The position numbers and the translations under genes are program-made. A stretch of 20,721 nt of DNA from Cladosporium sp. IMV 00045. Its lineage: Eukaryota; Ascomycota; Dothideomycetes; Cladosporiales; Cladosporiaceae. Position 1 is the stretch's first letter. Each line of letters begins with the position of its first letter. The notes under the pieces were generated by a model that did not search any database, was not told the origin of the DNA, and worked only from the letters and a program-made list of their open reading frames with translations. Location of the stretch: the NCBI GenBank assembly GCA_001931905.2, contig MSJI02000064.1, positions 1 through 20,721 on the forward strand. The letters run 5' to 3'. This document shows positions 10,902-18,535 of this stretch, piece after piece.

Positions 10902-11300
10902 ATGTCAACATACACGCCCGCCTCCTTCCCCCGGCGGCCCAAACTGCCCACCCTCACCAGCTCACTACGCTACCAAGCGCAACTAGCCTACTACCGCTAC
11001 GAAATCAATACCGGGCTCTACGTCATGTCACCCGGGGAGAAACTGGCATTCAACCTCATCAACCTGTTCGTCGCAACACTCATGCTGAGCGCGCTATATT
11101 ACTGCACGCCTGCTGTTTTGACCACGCCCATACGCCATTTGGCCTTGGAACTTGGCGACAACTTGGGCGGCAGGAGTGTGCAGAAGGTGCAGACCTATGA
11201 GGCGATTTTGAACGCGCGCGCTGCCGGGGAGGCGGTCGCGAGTCTGTCGCATGGTGGACAGGCTGCAAATGGGAGCGTGACGTTTCCGTCTGGGTTTTGA
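10902..11300 (+). CDS. Small activating subunit of serine palmitoyltransferase (SPT_ssu-like)
   Basis: A single exon encodes 132 residues. The ATG at 10902 is the first in frame and has A at -3 (CAAAAATG); the frame is open further upstream only from a GTG. Residues 30-51 read YYRYEINTGLYVMSPGEKLAFN, which follows the family pattern YY.Y...T.LY....P.E(R/K)..FN of the metazoan ssSPTa/b proteins and the fungal SPT_ssu-like family, and is followed by one transmembrane segment (about 49-69) ending in a Pro. Small subunits bind the Lcb1/Lcb2 heterodimer in the ER membrane and raise its activity in the first step of sphingolipid synthesis, condensing serine with an acyl-CoA. The protein is longer than the human ones (about 70-76 residues), with a roughly 60-residue C-terminal tail of no known motif and a short basic N-terminal segment. 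It converges on the methyltransferase-like gene. The assignment is by motif and topology, not by a search. Confidence 0.75.
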   Translation: MSTYTPASFPRRPKLPTLTSSLRYQAQLAYYRYEINTGLYVMSPGEKLAFNLINLFVATLMLSALYYCTPAVLTTPIRHLALELGDNLGGRSVQKVQTYEAILNARAAGEAVASLSHGGQAANGSVTFPSGF

Positions 11301-11723
11301 AGCGAGGACGGAGGGTTGCGACGGCGAGGCTGGTAGCTGTAATGCCGCGCTTTGCATTTCTATCGGAGAGCGTTCTGCTACGCACTCGGATGGATATCGT
11401 CATGTTGCATGGGGATGCTTAAGAAGGAACACACATGAAGAGCAGGGAGCCGATTCAGCGTTTGTGCTGTCAGCATCAACTTAACGGTTCAGCGATGAGG
11501 GAATCCACGATATAATGTTTTACATATACCACTTTAGCGCGGAGATTGGGTCAGATATCTTTTTCGCAGCAGCGAGGAAGGCATAATTAGCATGACGGAG
11601 AGAGCTTTGATTTGAGATTTGAATAATGTTTGGCAAATAGCAGTAATAATAATTTCATATTTAGGTATCATGACCAGTACGATTTCCTCCAACTAGATTC
11701 CGACAAAATGCCAAGTAACGCAT
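11301..11723. other. Convergent intergenic region, SPT subunit / NSUN4-like
   Basis: These 423 bp hold two 3'UTRs. The part from about 11510 to 11670 is AT-rich and contains TATATACC and AATAATAATTT stretches, plausible cleavage and polyadenylation elements. No gene or repeat is seen. Confidence 0.55.
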
Positions 11724-12704
11724 CTATGCAGCCTTCTTCGTCAACAGGCTGAAGTAAAGCGGTCCCGACTTGCCACTCCCAGCATGATCAGGTCGCACCA
11801 ACCAGCCTTTCTCAGTTTTTTCTGCCCAGTCAGCTTGCAGGGCTGTTTGGACAGCAGCCTCCAAGACTTCAACTTCGACGCTCCAGATGACTTCACCCTT
11901 TTCCTTCTCCTTCTGTATTTCCGTGATCGCTGCCTCGACGACAGCATCGTTCTCCTCCCGTGAAACCGAGGTGGTGGAATACAGAACCCGTCCGCCATAG
12001 CGCACAGCACGGAGCGCCGTCAGAAGCAGTTGGACTTGGGCAGCGTGTTGCTTGTCATAGCGTGACACGTCCACGAGAACCTTGTCGTAACCGCCAGGGA
12101 TGACGGGCAGGTCTTTGACACCTTTGGTACCGTCGACGCGAAGCACCTTCTGCTGATTTGAAGTGGACAGGCTGGCGGGAAGGTACTGTGCGAGGTTTGC
12201 TGAGAGGCGATCATTCAGACTTTGATCGATCTCGTTGGAGTGCAGAATGGCCTTCTTCGCCCCAGGCATGGGTGGCGCAGAGGAAGACGGCTGTAGATAT
12301 GGCCAGAGGGATTGGGCGAGAGTGATGGAATTGTTGCCTTCAGCGGCACACAAGTCAAGAACGCTGTCGCCTGGGAGTACCTGGAGGATGTGGATCGCCA
12401 GGACAGAGGCAAGATCCGGGGTCGAATGGGTTAAGAGACCGTTGGAAGCCTTCTGTGGTGGCGGGAAAGAGGCGTCCTTCTGTTTGCAGTCATGCTTGCG
12501 GGTGAAGCATGCCAGATTGTCCGCTTGGATGTCTCCAGGCGCAGACGGGAAGTGTAGCCTTGAAAGCGATTCTGGTGGGCCTACGGCTCGGTGGAAATCG
12601 TCAAGTGGCGCATAACGATTGTAGAGGATTGCATGTCGGGATTGCCCTTGAAGAGCTACATTATACTGGCTCCAGGGAGCAGACTGGCTCTGAGAGGCAT
12701 CCAT
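11724..12704 (-). CDS. NSUN4-like RNA methyltransferase homologue, catalytic cysteines absent
   Basis: The reading frame encodes 326 residues from the ATG at 12704, or 368 from an in-frame ATG at 12830. The fold is that of the NOL1/NOP2/Sun m5C RNA methyltransferases and is closest to NSUN4: motif I DLCAAEGNNS (117-126), SNEIDQSLNDRLSANL (acidic residue for AdoMet), VDGTKG (190-195), YDKVLVDV (206-213), GGRVLYSTTS (237-246) and the terminal GPLYFSLLTK. Active members have PGGK in motif I, a Pro-Cys after DV, and Thr-Cys in YSTC. Here these are EGNN, SR and TT, and the loop after the Pro-Cys site is shortened. The protein may therefore bind AdoMet or RNA without methylating, as a scaffold; that is inference. 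The longer start would give a secretory-like leader (MLLKSVIFLLLLIVC...), which I regard as translation of an intron's pyrimidine tract. GAR1 lies divergently upstream. Confidence 0.7.
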   Translation of the reverse strand: MDASQSQSAPWSQYNVALQGQSRHAILYNRYAPLDDFHRAVGPPESLSRLHFPSAPGDIQADNLACFTRKHDCKQKDASFPPPQKASNGLLTHSTPDLASVLAIHILQVLPGDSVLDLCAAEGNNSITLAQSLWPYLQPSSSAPPMPGAKKAILHSNEIDQSLNDRLSANLAQYLPASLSTSNQQKVLRVDGTKGVKDLPVIPGGYDKVLVDVSRYDKQHAAQVQLLLTALRAVRYGGRVLYSTTSVSREENDAVVEAAITEIQKEKEKGEVIWSVEVEVLEAAVQTALQADWAEKTEKGWLVRPDHAGSGKSGPLYFSLLTKKAA

Positions 12705-13330
12705 AGGAGACGAGTGATGATGTTCTGAGTTGGTTTGGTTTCCAGAGATGAATATCTGGTCAAGTTGAAAAGCGTCGCTGCCCGAACAAACAATAAGGAG
12801 AAGGAGAAATATGACGGATTTCAGGAGCATCGAGTTTAGGCAACGAGATACTTACTGTCTTGTCAAAGGTGTATACTTCAAGACAGACCACTCATCAGCT
12901 CAAGTCAGTCTCTGAGTCGGTGGGCAGGTGAAAGTCAAGCTCCCCTCGTGATAAGAAGCCGTGATGATGGTACCGCTCGTCTCAGACTGTCTCCTTGTAT
13001 AGAGGTCAGTCGGTCTTCAGGGACAGCGGGACGAACAGCGGGAGGGTCCGTCCCCCGAACGCCAAGACATGACTCGCGCGGCAGCTCTCGATTTTTCCAG
13101 CTTCTTTGCAGCTTGAGGGTCGCTCGAACTGAAGAGGTCGCATTGCGCAGCGTTGCAAATACACCCACGCCGCACTCTCGCCGCACCGCAGCATATCGAA
13201 GCTGCAACAATCGACTCTTCCGATCGCGCGAATCGGCCTTCTCGAAATTCAATCAGCTCGGCGGTGCTTTTCCGACTGAGCAGTCAAACCTCGATCTCCA
13301 ACTAGACAATCGCGAAAAAGTCTAGACATC
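12705..13330. promoter_or_regulatory. Divergent promoter region NSUN4-like / GAR1
   Basis: The region holds both promoters and leaders. On the minus strand a 5-codon upstream ORF (12895-12878) precedes the possible leader intron of the NSUN4-like gene. On the plus strand the leader of GAR1 ends in AAAAAGTCTAGACATC just before the ATG. No other gene is recognisable. Confidence 0.5.
12778..12855 (-). other. Possible 5'UTR intron of the NSUN4-like gene (78 nt)
   Basis: On the minus strand a GTAAGT donor at 12855-12850 is followed 78 nt later by a long pyrimidine tract and GGGCAG. Size and donor match the other introns of the window, but no clean CTAAC-type branch site lies at the expected distance. 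Splicing would remove the ATG at 12830 and leave 12704 as the first long-ORF start. Confidence 0.45.
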
Positions 13331-14021
13331 ATGTCTTTCCGTGGCGGTGGACGCGGCGGCTTCAGGGGTGACCGCGGCGGCGGTGGTCGTGGTGGTGGAC
13401 GCGGTGGTTTCCAGTCTTTCGGTCCTCCTGCGACCGTCATGGGTATGCGACCTCGATAATTGCGCTCTGGTCCGCTCAAAAGACCTTTTGCCAGACAATG
13501 CCGCTAACACGTTCGCTTACACAGAGATGGGTACCTTCATGCACGCCACCGAGGGCGAGATGGTCTGCGAGTCCATCAACCCCAAGATCCCCTACTTCAA
13601 CGCCCCGATCTTCCTCGAGAACAAGTCCCAGATCGGCAAGGTCGACGAGATCCTCGGCCCGCTGAACCAGGTCTACTTCACCGTCAAGCCCGGCGACGGC
13701 ATCCACGCCACCAGCTTTAAGGCTGGCGACAAGGTCTACATTGGCGGCGACAAGCTCCTCCCGCTCGAGAAGTTCCTGCCCAAGCCCAAGCCCCCACCAG
13801 GTGCCGCCAAGGTCAAGAAGCCGAGAGGTGCTGGCGGTGCTCGCGGAGCGCCTAGAGGCCGTGGTGCACCCCGTGGTCGCGGAGGATTCGGTGGACGCGG
13901 CGGTAGCTCTTTCGGTGGTGGACGCGGTGGTAGCTCGTTCGGTGGACGTGGTGGTTCCCGGGGTGGTTTCACTCCTCGCGGAAGGGGCGCTCCTCGCGGA
14001 CGCGGAAGGGGCGGTTACTAA
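13331..14021 (+). CDS. GAR1: Gar1, H/ACA snoRNP core protein
   Basis: Two exons (13331-13442 and 13525-14021) encode 202 residues. Gar1 is a core protein of H/ACA snoRNPs, which pseudouridylate rRNA in the nucleolus; it binds the Cbf5 pseudouridine synthase. The protein starts with a Gly/Arg-rich RGG segment (about 3-28), followed by the conserved beta-barrel core: [20 protein letters not shown], then the family hallmark [26 protein letters not shown] and the [11 protein letters not shown] and [19 protein letters not shown] segments to about residue 125. A second long RGG region (about 140-202) ends in RGRGRGGY. Two flanking RGG domains around a short core are the normal Gar1 layout, and the length is usual for fungi. 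Splicing at the start of the core is needed to join VM to EMGTF. Confidence 0.97.
13443..13524 (+). other. GAR1 intron (82 nt)
   Basis: The donor is GTATGC, the branch site GCTAAC at 13503-13508 and the acceptor TACACAG. It is phase 1: G plus AG gives Glu38. Removal yields the expected EMGTFMH core. No box C/D or H/ACA snoRNA hallmark is evident inside it. Confidence 0.93.
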
Positions 14022-15500
14022 GCTGATCGCGTCTTTCACCACCTGTAGGTGAATGGATATGATGCATTGGCAAACGGCGTTCGAGGCGAAATGCGGGAAT
14101 GGCTGGCTGTACTGTGCTTTGACAAAATCAGGCGACGGATTATGCGCCTTACTTCTTTGGTAGCAAAGCTACAGATGTTTCAATAGATCCAAGGGAAGAA
14201 TTTACAAAAGACCAAAAAAGACTGCTGGTACAAAGATTGGGCCTGCCTCCTGTTTGACTTTCTGACTACATAAGTGCGAACTTCACGCCCTGAAGACGCG
14301 CGTTTACTGTTGCTCGCTCAGACTTGATATCCTTTTACTCAAGGAGAGGGTATAAGCACTAAGGGTACAGATATGAGGATACGCAGGAGAGAGAGATCTC
14401 GATGGCACTACCTATGTCCTTGAGCCGACACATGATTTAATCAATGATCGCAATGTAGTACAAAATCGGTCGATGACACACGTGCAGAGAACCTTCCTTC
14501 TGAAGGATATGTCTACTGATCATCTACAATCAACGCTTCTTGCGTCCAGACCTGCAGGCACTTGAATTCCCTCTGCTCCGTCGACACTTCCCTGTGTACG
14601 CAGTCTTCTCCGACGTTGTGAAATGTCCTCAAAACACTGCGACGATGCCCTACACGCTGAATGGTAATAGAGTCTTAAAGGTTTCTCACTCGCCTTTTTC
14701 ACCTGTTAACGGATCTGACTACCCTCCTTTCCTCAGGGGGACCGCTCGTTCAAAATAAGCCCGTCCCTTTGGGCGTGATTCGTCGGGCCTCAAACGCCCG
14801 CGAAAGGCCAGCGCACACTTTCATAGACCGCTCTCAGCGGCTGGTCGACAAGTCTCATTGTGAAAGAGCAGATGGAAGCACCTCAAGGTGAGTGAGCACA
14901 CGCGAATACTGCAGTGCATTCCGTTCCGGACGTAACGCTACCCACAAAGCGGTGATCTTCCGTCTTGAGTGGTAATGTGAGTGAGGGCGTTGAATAACGA
15001 CCAAGAACATGAGTACCTAATGAGAATCAGTGTCTAATGTCGAACAATTCGAACTAGCTGAACAAAATGCAGGCAATTATTGTGAACATGTATACAGACA
15101 CACGTGACCCGGTAAGTGAGGTCAGCAAGTGGCACTAAAAAAGGCACGAACGCCTCTCCGCCAACCTTAAAGACGGTCCCGTGGAGTTGGCTTGCTGGCT
15201 TGCTGGGGAGCCTGCGGAGACTGCTGCAACAACAGACGCTGTGGCCGGAGCCCCAGCACCAACCATTCCCTTCGCCCAACTCCCAGCAAACATCTTCACA
15301 CATCTCAATCCCCAACACTCCCCGCCCTGTGCTGCCGGTGACTACATGTACTGCGCCGGCACATCCTCCATATCGCTACACCAAAAACAAATACCACAAC
15401 ACAATCCCATTCTTGCCGCATGCAAGCACACGACCGCCGAGTCTGAGCAGTGAGCGGCGCTGCGATCTTGCATGCGAAACACGGACAAAACAGTACAGTC
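14022..15500. other. Gene-free stretch between GAR1 and the F-box gene
   Basis: These 1479 bp hold the GAR1 3'UTR and the promoter and leader of the F-box gene. Short ORFs (for example 14540-14758) lack an ATG in good context, and none resembles a known protein. A hairpin-rich tract at 14766-14890 is listed separately. The last 200 bp are C-rich and A/C-rich, like other fungal leaders. No tRNA or 5S gene was recognised. Confidence 0.55.
14766..14890. other. Hairpin-rich tract, possible structured RNA
   Basis: Three adjoining inverted repeats are visible. First, CCTTTGGGCGT (14766-14776) pairs with ACGCCC-gcg-AAAGG (14794-14807), 11 pairs with a 3-nt bulge. Second, CTTTCA (14818-14823) pairs with TGAAAG (14861-14866) and encloses CCGCT-CTC-AGCGG (14828-14840). 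Third, CACCT-CA-AGGTG (14879-14890). No known RNA family was recognised: snRNA, RNase P/MRP, SRP and snoRNA motifs were looked for by eye. Confidence 0.3.
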
Positions 15501-18466
15501 ATGGACGCTGCCACTGCCTCGAGCGCGTATGTGGCATCCTCGAGCGAGGCGACCGCGCCGGCGACTTTCGACGATGACGCCAGGCACTATGCGATCACCG
15601 CATCTCAGGTCCCAAAGCCAGCTGCTGCCAGCATGCCACCGCCTCTCCCAGCCCCAAACCCTCCGCCCGAACCCGTCAAGGATATCAAGAACGTTGGTAC
15701 GCGCTTCCACGAGGATTGCCATGAGACCGATTCACCCAGCCCGCGACTGCGATCGAGTCGGGTATGGAAGGGCAAAGGGAAAGAGACCTTGACGGTGGAG
15801 CGTGAGGCCCAAAAGCCCAAGGGCCTGCTGGATCTACCTCTGGACATTCTCAAAGATATCGTGCGCGAGGTCACGCATACAAATGATCTGACATCGCTTG
15901 CGCTCTGCCACAGCGCTCTGCACCGACTCGCCGTTCCGCACATTTACTCTCGTTTCGACATCGTTTGGCCGGATAGCAGCACTCACGCTGAGCCGCGCTC
16001 CGGGGTTGATGCTCTCACTTATGGACTTGCGACACTAGTCATGGCCGAAGAGGTGTTTGGGGAGGCACCTGGACAACGAACAGAGAAACCGGGAAATCGT
16101 TTCGCGGCTACCGGTCGCGGGAAGGCTTCGGAAATGACCATCAGAAGAAGACGAGGGAATCATTATGCACACTTCACGAAGAAGTTTTCTTTGGGAAATG
16201 GTCCTGCAGACTGGGTACAAGAGTATCTCATATCGAAGGAAGGTGGAAAGATGCTCGGAACGCTGGTCGCCTTGGCTGTTGCGCGTATGCGTTCGCTGGA
16301 AACATTTGTTTGGGACATGCCTACGGGAGTCTTACGCGACGTATGGCTTGCACTTTCGTCTCTGGCAGAACGAGCTGACGGTGAGCCATGTCGACTCGAA
16401 AAAGTCTGGGTAAGATGGCACGATAATTCGTCCGCCGACCATCCTCACGCTATGCCGCCACCGTACGTTACAGCGCCACCGCCTTTGCACACCGCAATGG
16501 GAAACTTCAACAATCCAGGTCTGCCGGCACACATTCGCCTCGCTGACCTCGATCGTGTTGAACACCCAAGCTTCTCTGTCCTTCCGCCTATGAAGAGTCT
16601 GAGCGTGCTGGACATTGACGAGCTCGCATACCTCGACGAAATGGCAGTTTTGATTGGAAGGTCCGTGGAAAAGCTTCAAGAACTGCGCATAGGGCTTGCC
16701 CGACACGCAATGACACGCGATTGGGTGACCGTCTGGGAAGGTGACAACTTGCAGCAAGTTGACCGCGATAACCCAACCGCAGGTTCACTGACGATTGGCG
16801 AGAAGCGGTTGGGAGGTGTACTCGGCACACTTATGGGTTTTGTACATGACATGAGACCGAGGCGCGTCTTGCCTATACGTCCTCGACGACATTCAGCCCC
16901 ACGTCCAGAACTAAGGATTGAAAGTCCGCCGCGTAACAGCGAATCCAGCACACTCAACCCTGCAGACATTCTGGACGGACCTCCAACTCCCAAGTCACAA
17001 ATTTCTCCTCCGCCACTGTTGTCGCCGCGCCTTAGCCCACCTGAGGCTGGCCCTGCTTTTGACAGTGATCCTCTAATTGCCAGCAGCCGCTGTGCCTCAC
17101 CACAACCTCAGCTATCAGATGCATTACCAGGCGCCTCAGAAGCCTTCAGTCCTGGGGCACCCATCTCACCAAAGGTGGTGCCTGAGCTGGAAGAACCACC
17201 TGATGATCATCTTCAAAGCTCCTTGCGCCTAAGAGTTCTTGAGATGGAGCGCGTACCCTTATCAATACCAGTACTACAACGGGCCATCGATTGGTCCATG
17301 TTGACATCTTTGACTATATTACATTGTCAAAATCACGAAGCACTATGGAAGACACTAAAGAGGACCTTCTGCCCAACACCCAAATCACCAGTGTACCCTA
17401 CTCCTCGACGCAGTACACACAACTCTCCACGAAAGCTCGGCAAACAATCTCTCTCATCCGCCGATGTCGAGCTGCAATACCACCTCAACCTCAAGCGAAT
17501 ACACACGAACACTGTGTCTCCTTCGCTTATCTCCTTCCTGAAAGAAACGCTCGCACCCAACAGCCTGGATGTGCTCTTCCTCCAAGAGGGCCGCACATAT
17601 ACCTCCACCGTGACCGTCGATGCCATATATCGCGGTCCTTTACGACGACACCGTCAAAGCCTCCAGAAAGTTCTCATAGATAGTTCCGAAAAGGGTCCAG
17701 AAGGGCACCCGACCAGCTCTAGCAGATGGCGCCGCTGGATGCTCACACGCGATATCCTCACCTTCATTTGCAGCGGCAAAATGAGCAATCTTCGCGAACT
17801 AGGCATGGCGCTCGATTATCACGACTGGGTAAGTGTTGCACGAACATCTCATCTCACGAACTCCACTGACATGCACACCAGCACTTCTTCCTCCAAAACC
17901 TCCCCTCAATACCCCACCTTCGCAGTCTGTACATTCCCTTCCTGGCCGACCACGTCCACGGTAGCAACACCGACCCTCGCGAGCTCGCATTGCAAGGCGT
18001 CGACGTCGTCGCTCTCCGCCCCGAAGTCGAGCTCTGCTACATAGGAATCGGGACGAAGTGCTTCGAAATCCTCGAAAGCCGGCGAGAGTGGGATTCACGC
18101 ACCGACAACAATGCCGCACACCCCAACCTCCCACCCATCCACGGCGGCAACGGCGGCGTGGTGAGCTCCGAAGGCGAAGAAGACGACGCGGACGAAATGG
18201 AAGACGAGGACGAAGACGAGCTGGACGGCGAAAGCGACGCCGATGACAACGACGACACCGAATCCGACGCAGATCACGACGACGATGATGACGACGACGA
18301 CGATGACGAATTTGACGACGACGACCTCACCGACTCCGACGAGGAGTCGGACGGGCCCCGTGGTGGCAAGGGCAAGCACGCCCGCGCCGCGAAGCTGCGC
18401 TTGCGCGAGATCTTGTTCTATGACGATAAGGTCGCGGTTTTCAAGGCAAGGCATGGGAAGCTTTGA
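15501..18466 (+). CDS. Large F-box protein with acidic C-terminal tail
   Basis: Two exons (15501-17828 and 17882-18466) encode 970 residues. An F-box lies at about 109-155 (LLDLPLDILKDIVREV...SLALCHSALHRLAVPHIYS); F-box proteins bind Skp1 and present substrates to SCF ubiquitin ligases. The region before it is Ala/Pro/Ser-rich and disordered. After it comes a leucine-containing repeat-like region (about 235-420), a Pro/Ser-rich linker (about 455-565), then further LRR-like stretches (LRVLEMERVPLSIPVLQ, LRELGMALDYHDW, HLRSLYIPFLADHV) and LRPEVELCYIGIGTKCFEILE, a segment shared by a family of filamentous-fungal F-box proteins of unknown substrate. The tail (about 873-933) is almost entirely Asp and Glu, with a basic end piece (GKGKHARAAKLRLREIL). 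The ATG at 15501 is the first in frame; the frame is open further upstream only from a GTG at 15450. The substrate is unknown. Confidence 0.85.
17829..17881 (+). other. F-box gene intron (53 nt)
   Basis: The donor is GTAAGT, the branch site ACTGAC and the acceptor CACCAG. It is phase 0, joining ...LDYHDW to HFFLQNLPSIPHLRSLY. Without splicing the first exon runs on to a stop at 18044 in unrelated Ser/Thr-rich sequence. Confidence 0.92.
18278..18307 (+). repeat. GAY codon run encoding ten Asp
   Basis: Ten successive GAC/GAT codons encode Asp909-Asp918 of the F-box protein, within a longer GAN-rich stretch (about 18172-18350). GAC and GAT are mixed, so this is an impure trinucleotide tract. 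Confidence 0.9.
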
Positions 18467-18504
18467 GGTGGTTTTGGGGGATTGAGGATGGAGGATGGTG
18501 GGTG

Positions 18505-18535
<31 letters not shown>

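Noticed and set aside
14470..14525. Box C/D snoRNA-like pattern near 14472-14520
   Set aside because: A TCGATGA and two CTGA motifs occur, but the C box is off consensus and the flanks do not pair into a terminal stem.
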